From Acidobacteriota bacterium (GTDB taxonomy: Bacteria; Acidobacteriota; Vicinamibacteria; Vicinamibacterales; UBA2999), in contig JAKFYH010000003.1 of NCBI GenBank assembly GCA_021730945.1, positions 1-64,000 on the forward strand: a DNA stretch of 64,000 nucleotides, read 5' to 3'. Position 1 is the first letter of the stretch. Each line of letters starts with the position of its first letter. The notes below the pieces were generated by a model. That model did no database searches. It was not told the DNA's origin and saw only the letters and a list, made by a program, of their open reading frames with translations. Below are positions 20,125-29,923 of the stretch, piece after piece. The translations under genes and the position numbers were made by a program.

Positions 20125-20148
20125 ATCAGTTGCCGCAACTGATAGAAT
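20125..20148 (+). promoter_or_regulatory. Palindrome ATCAGTTGC-C-GCAACTGAT overlapping a -10 box
   Basis: A perfect 9-bp inverted repeat (20125-20143) abuts TAGAAT (20143-20148), 18 nt before the biotin carboxylase ATG. Geometry fits a repressor site on the promoter of the carboxylase operon. Confidence 0.45.
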
Positions 20149-20166
20149 CGTAAGCGGTTCGGTCCA

Positions 20167-21675
20167 ATGAAGAAGATCCTGATCGCCAATCGCGGCGAGA
20201 TTGCCGTGCGGGTTATCCGGGCGTGCCGCGACATGGGCATCGCCACCGTCGCGATCTACTCGGAGTGCGACCGGGCTGCCCTGCACGTGCGGCTCGCCGA
20301 TGAGGCGTGGCCGGTGGGTCCCAGCGCGCCGCGCGAAAGCTACCTGCGCATTGACGCCATTATCGACGCGGCCAAGCGGGCCGGCGCCGACGGCGTGCAT
20401 CCCGGTTACGGCTTTCTGGCCGAGAACGAAGACTTCGCCGCGGCCTGCCGCGATGCGGGCCTGGTGTTTATCGGCCCGTCGCCTGAAGCGATCACCTTGA
20501 TGGGCAGCAAGACCGCCGCCCGCCAGGCCGCGATCAAGGCCGGCGTGCCGGTCGTGCCTGGCACCGAGGAGCCGCTGAGCGAACAGACCTCCGACGCCGA
20601 CGTCCTGGCGGTGGCCGAGGGGATCGGCTATCCCCTGATGCTCAAGGCCGTGGCCGGCGGCGGCGGCAAGGGCATGCGCATGGTGTCAGCGGCGGCGGAC
20701 CTGCCGGCGGCCCTGCGGGCGGCCCGCTCCGAGGCGCAGTCGGCGTTTGGCGATGGCGCCATTTACCTGGAGCGCCGAATTCTCGCCCCCAGGCACATCG
20801 AGGTGCAACTGCTCGGCGACCACCACGGCACCGTGCTGCCGTTTGTCGAGCGCGAGTGTTCCATTCAGCGGCGTCATCAGAAAGTGGTCGAGGAGAGCCC
20901 GTCACTGGCGGTGTCGCCCGAGCTGCGCCGGCAGATGACGGCCGCCGCGGCGGCGGTGGCCAGGACCGTGGGTTACACCAACGCCGGGACCATTGAGTTC
21001 CTGCTCGACGCTGATGGGTCGTTCTACTTCCTGGAGATGAATACCCGTTTGCAGGTGGAACACCCCGTCACCGAAATGGTGACCGGAATCGATCTGGTGC
21101 AATGGCAAATCCGCATTGCTCGTGGCGAGCGGCTCGACCTGGACCCGGAGTTGCTGGTCACGCCGCGGGCCCACGCGATCGAATGCCGCATCTACGCCGA
21201 AGATCCCGACAACGGATTCCTGCCCTCGCCCGGACGCATCCAGGGTCTGCGCGTACCCCAGGGCCCTGGCGTCCGCGACGACAGTGGCGCCTATGAGGGC
21301 GGCGAGGTTCCGATCTTCTATGATCCCCTGATCTCCAAGCTGATTACCTGGGGCGAGACTCGCGCTCACGCGATGGCGCGCATGAAGCGCGCGTTGGCGG
21401 AGTACGAGGTGCGCGGCATTCGCACCACCATTCCATTCTTCCAGTGGCTGATGGACGATGGCGATTTTTGCGCCGCCCGGTTCGACACCACCTTCATCGA
21501 TCGCAAGATCGGCGCGCCAGGCAGCGGACCGCTGCAGGTGATCGACAGCGATCATGAGGATCTGGCGGTGATTGCCGCCGCCGTCCACATGTTCACGCGC
21601 GCGACGCCGGCCGCGGCGGCGGCCGAGCCGGTGAGCCTGTGGAAGAGCGCCGCGCGGGCGGAGGCGCTGCGATGA
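20167..21675 (+). CDS. accC: Biotin carboxylase subunit of acyl-CoA carboxylase
   Basis: 502 aa ATP-grasp enzyme that carboxylates biotin on the carrier protein using ATP and bicarbonate. Begins MKKILIANRGEIAVRVIRAC; glycine-rich ATP loop AVAGGGGKGMRMV; biotin/bicarbonate site EMNTRLQVEHPVTEMVTG; and ARAHAIECRIYAEDP-type C-domain (here PRAHAIECRIYAEDPDNGF). Slightly longer than E. coli AccC because of about 50 extra residues after the domain. Stop overlaps the carrier start (ATGA). It probably works with the carboxyltransferase at 10989-12530, 7.6 kb away, as there is no closer partner. Confidence 0.95.
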   Translation: MKKILIANRGEIAVRVIRACRDMGIATVAIYSECDRAALHVRLADEAWPVGPSAPRESYLRIDAIIDAAKRAGADGVHPGYGFLAENEDFAAACRDAGLVFIGPSPEAITLMGSKTAARQAAIKAGVPVVPGTEEPLSEQTSDADVLAVAEGIGYPLMLKAVAGGGGKGMRMVSAAADLPAALRAARSEAQSAFGDGAIYLERRILAPRHIEVQLLGDHHGTVLPFVERECSIQRRHQKVVEESPSLAVSPELRRQMTAAAAAVARTVGYTNAGTIEFLLDADGSFYFLEMNTRLQVEHPVTEMVTGIDLVQWQIRIARGERLDLDPELLVTPRAHAIECRIYAEDPDNGFLPSPGRIQGLRVPQGPGVRDDSGAYEGGEVPIFYDPLISKLITWGETRAHAMARMKRALAEYEVRGIRTTIPFFQWLMDDGDFCAARFDTTFIDRKIGAPGSGPLQVIDSDHEDLAVIAAAVHMFTRATPAAAAAEPVSLWKSAARAEALR

Positions 21676-22199
21676 CCTTCGAGATCGCCGCCGGTGGCAC
21701 CGTCCGCACGGTATCGGTGACGCGCCAGGGAGCGCGACTGCGGGTGAGTGTCGACGGCCGGCCGTGGACCGTCGATGCAGAACGGGTGGGTCCGCTCTCG
21801 TTGTCAATGTTGCTCGGCGCTGAAGGCGCCGCCGATCCGGTTCACAGCATCGATGCCGCGCTGGCCGCCGACAAGACGGCAGGCGACTTTGATGTGCACG
21901 TAGCCGGCCGGACCATTCCCGTCCAGGTCCGAATGGCGGGCGGCTTCGGCCGTCAGAAGCGGGCGGGCGCTGCCGAGGCTACCGGGCCCCAGCGCATCAC
22001 CGCCCCCATGCCCGGCAAGATCGTGCGGGTGCTGGTGCGGGCCGGCGACGAGGTCAAGGCGCGGCAAGGCCTGGTGGTGGTGGAAGCGATGAAGATGGAG
22101 AATGAGTTGCGGGCCACCCGCGACGGCCGCGTGCGTGACGTGTCGGTCGTCGAAGGGCAGTCGGTCGACGCGGGCGCCCTGCTCCTGGTCGTGGAATAG
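21672..22199 (+). CDS. Biotin carboxyl carrier protein
   Basis: 175 aa. C-terminal biotinyl-lipoyl domain, residues about 108-175, with biotinylated Lys141 in EAMKMEN and flanking APMPGKIVRVLV and GDEVKARQGLVV. The N-terminal 100 residues resemble the linker or BT domain of propionyl-CoA carboxylase alpha chains, which suggests that accC and this gene together replace a single PccA polypeptide. ATG at 21672 is preferred over an upstream in-frame GTG (21639) because it overlaps the accC stop by 4 bp. Confidence 0.94.
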   Translation: MTFEIAAGGTVRTVSVTRQGARLRVSVDGRPWTVDAERVGPLSLSMLLGAEGAADPVHSIDAALAADKTAGDFDVHVAGRTIPVQVRMAGGFGRQKRAGAAEATGPQRITAPMPGKIVRVLVRAGDEVKARQGLVVVEAMKMENELRATRDGRVRDVSVVEGQSVDAGALLLVVE

Positions 22200-22208
22200 C
22201 GACGGACG

Positions 22209-25200
22209 ATGACTGAGACGACGCCGATCACCAGCCGGCTGCGTTCCGTGTTGACCGGGCTCTATCGCCTCGCCCGCCGCTTTGCGGTCGTGATCGGCGT
22301 GGTGGTGGCCGTGGCCGTCGTCTCGACCCTGACGATTGATCTCGGCCCGGTGTTGCGGGCGCGCGCCGAGGCGGCCGGCAGCACCTGGTTCGAACGCCAG
22401 CTGACGATCGGCCGCCTTGGTGTCCACCTGGGCCGCGGGCGCCTGGTGGTTGAAGACCTTCGCATCGAGGGCATGTTCCCCGGCGAGCCGCCCTGGCTGG
22501 TGGCCAAGCGGATTGAGGTCTCGCTGACCTGGAGCGCCCTGGCCGGCCGCGAGATCCTGGTCGACGACATCGAGATGACCGACTGGCGCATGGTGGTCGA
22601 GTCGTTCCCTGATGGGCGGCAGACCTTCCCGCGCGTGACCGGTCCGCCGAGGGCGCCACGCACCGGTCCGCCACTGGTAGTGACCACGCTGCAATACGTT
22701 CACGCGTATCGCGGCGAACTGGTGATCAATGACTACGGGTCGGACTGGTTCGCGGTCGCGCCGAACCTCGACGTGACGGTCGCCAAGGTCGGCGAGTATC
22801 GCGGCACCCTCAAGTTCAACCGCGGCAACATCGCCATCCAGAAGTACGTGCCGATGGCGGCCGACCTCAGCGCCGCGTTCAAGTTCGTCGACGGCAAGGT
22901 CATCTTCGACCGCATCGAGTTGCTCACTGACGGCGCGGTGTCGGAGATGACCGGCGTGGTGGATCCGGCGCAGTGGCCCGAGCAGCTCTACCAGATCAAG
23001 TCGCGCGTGCAGTTTCCCCGCATGCGCGATATTTTTTTCGCGCACGACACGTTCACGCTGTCGGGCGAAGGCCTGTTCACCGGCTCGTTCCACATGTTTT
23101 CCGGTGGCCGTGAGCTGAAGGGCGACTTCACCAGCACGGTTGCCGGCGTCAACGACCTGAGGTTTCCCAACCTGGAGGGTTCCCTGGTCTGGGTGCGGGA
23201 GCGCATGGAAGTGACCCGGGCGTCCGCCGACTTCTACGGCGGCCGCACGCAGTTCCGCTACGAGATGTCGCCGCTGGGCCTGCCCGACGTCCGGGCCCGG
23301 GCGCAGTTTGACGCCGAGTACACCGACGTCGACCTGACCGCCTTGTCGGATCTGTACCAGCTCGAGGGCGTGCGGGTGGCCGGACGGGCATCGGGTCGCA
23401 ACGAAATGGGCTGGACGCTCGGCGCATATGCCGATCGTGCGGGCGCCGGAACGGTCAGTTTCACCGCACCGGGCGGGGCGTCGTTGCAGGGACCGCAATT
23501 GGCGGCCGGCGCGGCCGAGGCGGCGCGCGCGCGCTACCTGATCCAGGGGCCGTTCAGTAATCACACGCCGCTGGCGCCGCTTGCGGTCGCCGGCCAGCTG
23601 ACCTACGCGTTTGATCCGGAAGCCCTGCGCTTCGAGCCAAGTCAGGTGTTCACCGAGGACACTTACGTCGCCTTCGAGGGGGCGACCGCCTACGGCGAGC
23701 GGTCGAAGATGCCGTTTCGCGTCACCAGCCGCAATTGGCAGGAGAGCGATCGCATGCTGGCCGGCATCATGACGGCCTTTGGCGCGCCGACCAAGGCGAT
23801 CCTGGTCGACGGCGTTGGCCGGTTCGACGGCGTCCTGCTCGGCGCGTTCCGCCGTCCGCGCATCGAGGGCCGGCTGGTGGGCGCGGAGATGTACGCCTGG
23901 GACGTCAACTGGGGAGACGTCGACGGCGACTTTGTTGTCGAGAACTCGTACGCCAACGTCAGCCGCTCGGTGATTCGCTCGGGCCTGTCGCGGATGGACG
24001 TGACCGGTCAATTCTCGCTGGGCTATCCGCGCGCCGACGGCGGCGAAGAAATTGATGCCCGGATCCGGGTCACCGAGCGCACCATGGCCGACTTCCGCGA
24101 GGCCTTCGACCTGCAGTATTACGAAGTGGATGGCAGCCTGTCGGGCGACTTCCACTTGTACGGCCAGTACGAGGGTCCGCATGGGTTCGGCCGCATGTCG
24201 ATCGCGCGCGGCATCGCCTATGACGAGCCGTTCGCGGAGGCCGAGGCGGCGCTGCGATTCGAGGGCGCCGGCGTGCGGCTGGATGCGATCCAGATGTCCA
24301 AGGGCGGGGGCCAGGTGACCGGCGCCGCCTATGTCGGCTGGAACGGAAACTATTCATTCAATGCCGATGGCCGGGGCATCGCGGTCGAGACACTGGCGCT
24401 CACGACCTATCCGGGCTACCCGACCATCTTTGGCGCGCTCGACTTCAGCGCGACCGGCACCGGGACCTTCGAGCTGCCGCGCTACGACGTGCGGTTCAGC
24501 GCCAGCGACTTGTTCTTCGGCGACGAAGGCGTGGGCGAGATGTCCGGGCGGCTGTCGATGCGCGGCCTGCTGATGACCTACGAGATGGAAGTCGCCTCGT
24601 CTCGCCTGGCGGTGTCCGGCACCGGCCGGGTTGAGCTGAACGACGAGATGGACGCGGAGCTGTCGTTCCGGGTCAGCGACACCTCGCTCGACCCGTTCGT
24701 TCGCGCCTTCCAGCCGGCGTTCTCGCCGTTCACCTCGGCCGTCGCCAGCGGGACGATTCGCGTGGTCGGTGAGCTGTACAACCAGGACGCCCTGCGGATC
24801 GACACCGCCGTCGAGCTGGTGGATCTGCGCCTCGTGGACTACCGGCTGCGCAACGCCGCCCCGATCCGCTTGAGCGTGGAAGGACAGAACCTGCAGGTGG
24901 ACTCGCTGCGGATGGTCGGCGACGGCACCGAACTCGACCTGTCCGGTTCGGTGGACTTAGGTGACCAATCGCTGGCGCTGCAGGCCAATGGCGCGGCCAA
25001 CCTGGCGGTGCTGCAGGGCTTTGTCGCCGATGTGCGCAGCTCGGGCCGCGCCGAAGTCACGGCCCGCATCGGTGGCACGGCGCGCGAACCGATCGTGGCG
25101 GGCAACGCGCTGGTGACCGACGGCCGCATCCGCCAGTTCTCGTTTCCGCATGCGATCGAGGATCTCAATGGCATCGTCACCTTTGACGTCAGCGGTGTCC

Positions 25201-26315
25201 GGCTCGACGGACTCACGGCCCGGCTTGGCGGCGGACCGGTGCGGTTCGGCGGGCGGATCGGGCTGTCGGCCTACCAACTGAGCGAGTTCGACGTGACCGC
25301 CCAGGGCCAGGATCTGCGGCTGCGTTATCCCGAGGGCATGCGATCGCTGGTTGATGGCACGCTCGCCCTGCAGGGGCCGGCCGCCTCGCCGGTGGTGACC
25401 GGCACGGTGACGGTCAAGAGCGCGACCTGGACGCGCGGCATCGACACCTCCGGAGGGCTGTTCAGCGGCCTCACCGGCGGCGATGGCCCGGTGCCGGTGG
25501 TGGAGGGCCAGGTGGCGGCGGCTTCGGCCGTGCGCTTCGATGTGCGCCTGGTGGCGCCATCGACGTTGCGCATCGAAAACGACCAGGCGAGCATCGTCGC
25601 CAGCGCCGACCTCACGATGCGCGGCACGCTGGATCGGCCACTGGTGTTTGGCCGCGCCGAAATCGTGCGCGGGTCGGTCGAGTTCGAGGGCCGCCGCTAC
25701 CTGGTGACCCGCGGCAGCCTGGACTTCGCCAACCCCGATCGCATCCAGCCGTTCTTTGACATTGAAGCCGAGACCCGCGTGCGGGTGCCGCGGCAGACCT
25801 ACCGCGTCACCATGCGCATGGCCGGCACGACAGAGCGGCTGCAGCCGCAGTTCCAATCGGATCCGCCGTTGCAGACGCTGGACATCCTGTCGCTGCTGTT
25901 CAGCGACCAGGCGCCGAGCGGTGACATGGAACTGGCGGCGCTGCAACGGCCGAACGAGCGCGAGCAACGCCTGGTCGAGGCTCGCGCCACCCGCGCCTTG
26001 ACCGGCGCGCTGTCGGCGGAGGTCGGCCGGGTCGTCGAGCAGACATTCGGTGTCGATACCTTCCAGATCACCCCGTTGCTGAACGACCCCTACCAGCAGT
26101 CGGCGCGGGTCAACCTGAACCCGACAGCGCGGGTGACCATCGGCAAGCGCATCTCCAACCGCATCTTCCTGACCTACGCCCGCAGCCTGTCGTCGGCGAC
26201 GCACGACGAGATCATCCTGCTCGAGTTCGACGAGAGCGATACTCTCGCCTGGGTGCTGTCGCAGAACGAAGATCGCACCTACGCCCTCGAAGTTCGCAAG
26301 AGGCACACGTTCTAA
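22209..26315 (+). CDS. tamB: TamB-like (DUF490) inner-membrane-anchored lipid/protein transport protein
   Basis: 1368 aa AsmA/TamB-family protein that spans the periplasm as a long beta-groove; family members carry phospholipids or assist outer-membrane protein assembly together with an Omp85 partner. N-terminal membrane helix at about residues 24-47 (FAVVIGVVVAVAVVSTLTI). Long beta repeats follow (for example FNRGNIAIQKYVPMAADLSA). The C-terminal DUF490 region shows VEGQVAAASAVRFDVRLVAP, YLVTRGSLDFANPDRIQPFF and the final LSSATHDEIILLEF. Its TAA stop overlaps the next ATG by 1 bp, giving the classic tamB-Omp85 pair. Confidence 0.9.
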   Translation: MTETTPITSRLRSVLTGLYRLARRFAVVIGVVVAVAVVSTLTIDLGPVLRARAEAAGSTWFERQLTIGRLGVHLGRGRLVVEDLRIEGMFPGEPPWLVAKRIEVSLTWSALAGREILVDDIEMTDWRMVVESFPDGRQTFPRVTGPPRAPRTGPPLVVTTLQYVHAYRGELVINDYGSDWFAVAPNLDVTVAKVGEYRGTLKFNRGNIAIQKYVPMAADLSAAFKFVDGKVIFDRIELLTDGAVSEMTGVVDPAQWPEQLYQIKSRVQFPRMRDIFFAHDTFTLSGEGLFTGSFHMFSGGRELKGDFTSTVAGVNDLRFPNLEGSLVWVRERMEVTRASADFYGGRTQFRYEMSPLGLPDVRARAQFDAEYTDVDLTALSDLYQLEGVRVAGRASGRNEMGWTLGAYADRAGAGTVSFTAPGGASLQGPQLAAGAAEAARARYLIQGPFSNHTPLAPLAVAGQLTYAFDPEALRFEPSQVFTEDTYVAFEGATAYGERSKMPFRVTSRNWQESDRMLAGIMTAFGAPTKAILVDGVGRFDGVLLGAFRRPRIEGRLVGAEMYAWDVNWGDVDGDFVVENSYANVSRSVIRSGLSRMDVTGQFSLGYPRADGGEEIDARIRVTERTMADFREAFDLQYYEVDGSLSGDFHLYGQYEGPHGFGRMSIARGIAYDEPFAEAEAALRFEGAGVRLDAIQMSKGGGQVTGAAYVGWNGNYSFNADGRGIAVETLALTTYPGYPTIFGALDFSATGTGTFELPRYDVRFSASDLFFGDEGVGEMSGRLSMRGLLMTYEMEVASSRLAVSGTGRVELNDEMDAELSFRVSDTSLDPFVRAFQPAFSPFTSAVASGTIRVVGELYNQDALRIDTAVELVDLRLVDYRLRNAAPIRLSVEGQNLQVDSLRMVGDGTELDLSGSVDLGDQSLALQANGAANLAVLQGFVADVRSSGRAEVTARIGGTAREPIVAGNALVTDGRIRQFSFPHAIEDLNGIVTFDVSGVRLDGLTARLGGGPVRFGGRIGLSAYQLSEFDVTAQGQDLRLRYPEGMRSLVDGTLALQGPAASPVVTGTVTVKSATWTRGIDTSGGLFSGLTGGDGPVPVVEGQVAAASAVRFDVRLVAPSTLRIENDQASIVASADLTMRGTLDRPLVFGRAEIVRGSVEFEGRRYLVTRGSLDFANPDRIQPFFDIEAETRVRVPRQTYRVTMRMAGTTERLQPQFQSDPPLQTLDILSLLFSDQAPSGDMELAALQRPNEREQRLVEARATRALTGALSAEVGRVVEQTFGVDTFQITPLLNDPYQQSARVNLNPTARVTIGKRISNRIFLTYARSLSSATHDEIILLEFDESDTLAWVLSQNEDRTYALEVRKRHTF

Positions 26316-29296
26316 TGCGCCAGTCCCTGGGCGGCGGTGGGTCAGCCGGGGCGACCCCGGCCGGCTTCGCCGCCATCGTCGTGGTGTTGATGCTGGTCAG
26401 CGGCAGCGCCGGTGTCAGCGCACAGGAGTTTCTCGGGCGGACGGTGGCCGATGTCCAGGTGGAAGTGGCGGGCATCGTGGTGAATGATCCGGCACTGATT
26501 GAGCTGGTCGAAACCCGGATTGGCGAGCCGCTGACCATGATCAACATTCGCTCGACGATCGATCACCTGGTCGGACTCGGGCGCTTTGAGGACGTGCGGG
26601 TGTTTGGCTCGCCGGCGGACCAGGGCGTGATCGTGCGCTGGCGGCTCACGCCGGTACGTCGCATCTCGGCCGTCGACCTCGAGGGCGATCCTCAGTTGTC
26701 AGCCCCGGCGATTCGCGCCGTCCTGGCCGATCGCTTCGGCACGCAGCCCTCGGTGGCGCGGGTGCCTGACATGGTGCGCGCCGTTGAGGCGTATTACGCC
26801 GAACGGGGATTTCGCCTGGCATCGATCGCGCCGCGGGTCGACAGCGACGGTCCTGAGTGGGTGAGACTGGTGCTGACCGTGAACGCCGGCTCGCGCGCCG
26901 CTGTCCGATCGGTGACGGTGACCACGACGGAACTGGTCGCCGAGGCCGAGGTCCTGCGCCGGCTGGAACTGCAGCGGGGGCGGCCATTCGATCAGACCGC
27001 GCTCGATTCGCGGATCGCCCGGTTCGAGGAAGACCTGCGCGGGCGGGGTTACTTCGAAGCCCGGGTGCGGGAGTCACACGACTTCTCCGCCGAGGGCACC
27101 GCCGTCACGGTGTTGATCGACGTCGCGCCCGGACCGCACGTGCGCGTGGTGTTCGAGGGCGACGCGCTCGCCGGCGACCCCGAGACGCTGGTGCCGATCC
27201 GCGCCGAGCGGTCGGCCGATCAGGATCTGCTCGAAGACGCCAGCCGGCGCATCGAGGACGCGCTTCGCCGCGAAGGCTATCGGTCGGCGCAAGCTCCCTT
27301 TGCCAGGCGCCAACAGGGCGATGAAGTGATTGTCACCTTCTCGGTCACCCGGGGCCGGCAGCACCGCGTCAGCGCCGTCGACGTGTCGGGGATGTCCGGA
27401 CTCGATCGCGGCGAGATCGCCGCCCTGTTGCAGGTCAAGGCCGGCGACGTGTTCGTGGAAGCGCGAGTCGGCGCGGTGGCGGCCGCGATCGCCGAGCTCT
27501 ACCGGGTCCGCGGATTTACCCAGGCCACCGTCAGGCCGGTGATCCAGGTGCTGCCGGAAGAGGCGCGTGGCGGTACCGCGATTCGGCCGGTCGAGGTTCG
27601 CTTTGACGTCCAGGAGGGCGTGCAGACACTGGTGACCGGGATCACTTTCGCCGGCGCGTCGGCGCTTGCGCCGGCGCAGTTGGAAGGCCAGGTCACCTTG
27701 TCCTCCGGTCGCCCGTTCTATCGCCCGCAGTTGTCGGCGGACCGTGACGCGCTGCAGCGCGCCTACCGCAATCTCGGCTACCAGAACGCCGCGGTCACGC
27801 CGCAGCTGGTGTTCGCGGACGGGTCGCAGGGGGTCGCCGTCACCTGGGCGGTCGTCGAGGGACCGCAGATTCTGGTTGATCGCGTCCTGATCAAGGGCAA
27901 CGCGCGCACCAGCATCGACCTGATTCGGCGTGAAGTGACTGTCCGCCGCGGCAGTCCGATGAGTGACGATGCGCTGATCGACAGCCAGCGGGCGCTGGCG
28001 GCCACCGGCCTCTTCCGCCGCGTCCGTGTCAGCGAGTTGCCGCGCACCGGCTCGGCGACTCGCGACGTGTTGGTGGACCTGGAGGAGGCCCCGCCGACGA
28101 CGATCAGCTACGGCGGCGGCTTCGAGGTGGGGCGGATTGGCGTCAAGGCTGCCGACGGCCAGGCGACTGAAGAGCTCGACATCGCCCCGCGCGGCTTCTT
28201 CGACATCAGCCGGCGCAATTTGTGGGGCAAGAATCGCTCGGTGTCGCTCTTTGGCCGCGTCACGCTGCGCAAGGGCGACGCCGCCGACCCGACGGCGCCC
28301 CGCAGCTACGGCTTCAACGACTATCGCGGGCTGTTCACCTTTCGCGAACCCCGCGCCTTTGGCACAGCCGGTGACGCCCAACTGACGGCGTTTATCGAGC
28401 AGGGCCTGCGCACCAGTTTTGACTTCAATCGCAAGGGCGTCACCTCCGACTACGCCAGGCGCTTCAGCGGCTTCACCGTCACCGGCCGTTACACCTTCGA
28501 CTACACCAAGCTGTTCAACGAAAAGATTGCCGCCGAAGATCAACTCCTGATCGATCGCCTGTTTCCACAGGTCAAGCTGTCCAAGGTGTTCGGTTCCATC
28601 CTCCGCGACTCGCGCGACGACGTGCTCGACCCGCAACAAGGATCGGTGCTGGGCCTTGACGCCTCGGTGGCCGCCAAGGCGATGGGGTCGGAGGTGGGCT
28701 TCATCAAGACGTTTGCCCAGGGCTTTGCCTACCGCCGCCTGCCGGGGCGTGGCTTCGTGCTGGCGGCCGGAGCGCGCGTCGGCGTCGCCATCGGCTTCAA
28801 GCAGGACGTGCCGGTCGTGCAGGAAATCGCGCAGCGAGCGGTCGCCGGCCGCGACGGCATTGAGCGCGCCGAATCGCGAGCCGCCGGCTTCCCGACCGTG
28901 ATTCGTGAACTGCCGGCGAGTGAACGGTTCTTCGCCGGCGGTGACACCACGGTCCGCGGATTCGCGCTCGACCGGCTCGGCACACCGGAAACACTCGACC
29001 CGCAAGGGTTTCCGCAAGGCGGTAACGGCCTGGCGGTGTTCAACCTGGAGGCGCGCGCCCCGTATTGGAAGAACCTGCAGTTTGTCTGGTTCACCGACGC
29101 CGGCAATGTCTTCAAGACAGCGTCCGATCTCCGGCTCACCGATCTGCGCGTGACCAGTGGCATCGGATTCCGCTACCGCTCGCCGATCGGCCCGCTGCGG
29201 GTCGACTGGGGCTTCAAGATCAGCACGCGGCTGCTGCTGACCGGCGGCCGCGAGCGGTCCAATGTCCTGCACATTTCACTGGGGCAGGCCTTCTAG
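26315..29296 (+). CDS. Omp85/BamA-TamA family outer-membrane protein with multiple POTRA domains
   Basis: 993 aa. Signal peptide at the N-terminus (FAAIVVVLMLVSGSAGVSAQ). Residues about 37-610 contain at least six POTRA-like domains recognised by repeated VxxVxxxGxxxxxxxxL, then (Y/F)xxxGY(x)xAxV (YYAERGFRLASI, LRGRGYFEARV, LRREGYRSAQA, YRVRGFTQATV, YRNLGYQNAAV). The 16-strand barrel starts near SYGGGFEVG and has the conserved loop-6 motif FAGGDTTVRGF; the last residues end in Phe (LGQAF), the outer-membrane insertion signal. Probably the partner of the upstream TamB protein. More POTRAs than TamA (three), closer to BamA in number. Confidence 0.92.
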   Translation: MRQSLGGGGSAGATPAGFAAIVVVLMLVSGSAGVSAQEFLGRTVADVQVEVAGIVVNDPALIELVETRIGEPLTMINIRSTIDHLVGLGRFEDVRVFGSPADQGVIVRWRLTPVRRISAVDLEGDPQLSAPAIRAVLADRFGTQPSVARVPDMVRAVEAYYAERGFRLASIAPRVDSDGPEWVRLVLTVNAGSRAAVRSVTVTTTELVAEAEVLRRLELQRGRPFDQTALDSRIARFEEDLRGRGYFEARVRESHDFSAEGTAVTVLIDVAPGPHVRVVFEGDALAGDPETLVPIRAERSADQDLLEDASRRIEDALRREGYRSAQAPFARRQQGDEVIVTFSVTRGRQHRVSAVDVSGMSGLDRGEIAALLQVKAGDVFVEARVGAVAAAIAELYRVRGFTQATVRPVIQVLPEEARGGTAIRPVEVRFDVQEGVQTLVTGITFAGASALAPAQLEGQVTLSSGRPFYRPQLSADRDALQRAYRNLGYQNAAVTPQLVFADGSQGVAVTWAVVEGPQILVDRVLIKGNARTSIDLIRREVTVRRGSPMSDDALIDSQRALAATGLFRRVRVSELPRTGSATRDVLVDLEEAPPTTISYGGGFEVGRIGVKAADGQATEELDIAPRGFFDISRRNLWGKNRSVSLFGRVTLRKGDAADPTAPRSYGFNDYRGLFTFREPRAFGTAGDAQLTAFIEQGLRTSFDFNRKGVTSDYARRFSGFTVTGRYTFDYTKLFNEKIAAEDQLLIDRLFPQVKLSKVFGSILRDSRDDVLDPQQGSVLGLDASVAAKAMGSEVGFIKTFAQGFAYRRLPGRGFVLAAGARVGVAIGFKQDVPVVQEIAQRAVAGRDGIERAESRAAGFPTVIRELPASERFFAGGDTTVRGFALDRLGTPETLDPQGFPQGGNGLAVFNLEARAPYWKNLQFVWFTDAGNVFKTASDLRLTDLRVTSGIGFRYRSPIGPLRVDWGFKISTRLLLTGGRERSNVLHISLGQAF

Positions 29297-29919
29297 TGCG
29301 CGCCGTGCTGTGCGCCTGGTTCGTGCTGGGGTTGGCGCTCGGGTCGGAGGCGCAGGCGCCGGCGGGCGTCCTGATCGAGCGGACACTTGCCATCGTTGGC
29401 TCGCAGGTCATCACCCTGAGCGATGCCCGGGTGGCGATCCGGCTGGGGCTGGTCGGCAGCGATCGCGCCGCCGATCCGCAGGCGGTGACCCAGCTGCTGG
29501 TGGACCGCGAGCTGATCCTGCGCGAGGTGCAGCGCTACACGCCGCCGGCGCCGTCCGAGGGCGCCGTCGACGCGCGGCTGGATGAAATCCGGGCCCAACT
29601 GCCTGGGGCGAACGGGCTGTCCCGGGTGCTGGACGAGAACGGATTCACTGAGGCGCGCCTGCGCGCCTGGCTGTACGACGATCTGCGCGTTGTCGCGTAT
29701 CTCGCGCAACGGTTCGCCTCGCCGAGCACGCCGACCGACACCGAAGTCTCGTTGGCGTTTGCCCTGCAACGCGAGGAGTTCGCCCGCGCCGGCACGACCT
29801 TCGAGCAGGCCGCGCCGGCCCTCAGGGAGCGGCTGGTGGCGACGCGGCGCCAGGAGCTGATCGCCGACTGGGTGTCCGACCTGCGCCGCCGCACCGAGGT
29901 CGTGATCCTGCCGCAATAG
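29296..29919 (+). CDS. SurA-like periplasmic chaperone lacking a PPIase domain
   Basis: 207 aa with a GTG start overlapping the Omp85 stop by one base and a short signal peptide (AVLCAWFVLGLALGSEAQ). The N-terminal core IERTLAIVGSQVITLSDARVAIRLG matches the SurA N-domain pattern (A-x-V-N/G-x-x-x-I-(T/L)-x-x-D/E), followed by VTQLLVDRELILREVQRY. There is no parvulin region: the protein ends about 100 residues after the N-domain. Placement right after an Omp85 gene supports a chaperone role in outer-membrane protein delivery. Could also be a degenerate paralogue. Confidence 0.75.
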   Translation: MRAVLCAWFVLGLALGSEAQAPAGVLIERTLAIVGSQVITLSDARVAIRLGLVGSDRAADPQAVTQLLVDRELILREVQRYTPPAPSEGAVDARLDEIRAQLPGANGLSRVLDENGFTEARLRAWLYDDLRVVAYLAQRFASPSTPTDTEVSLAFALQREEFARAGTTFEQAAPALRERLVATRRQELIADWVSDLRRRTEVVILPQ

Positions 29920-29923
29920 CGCG

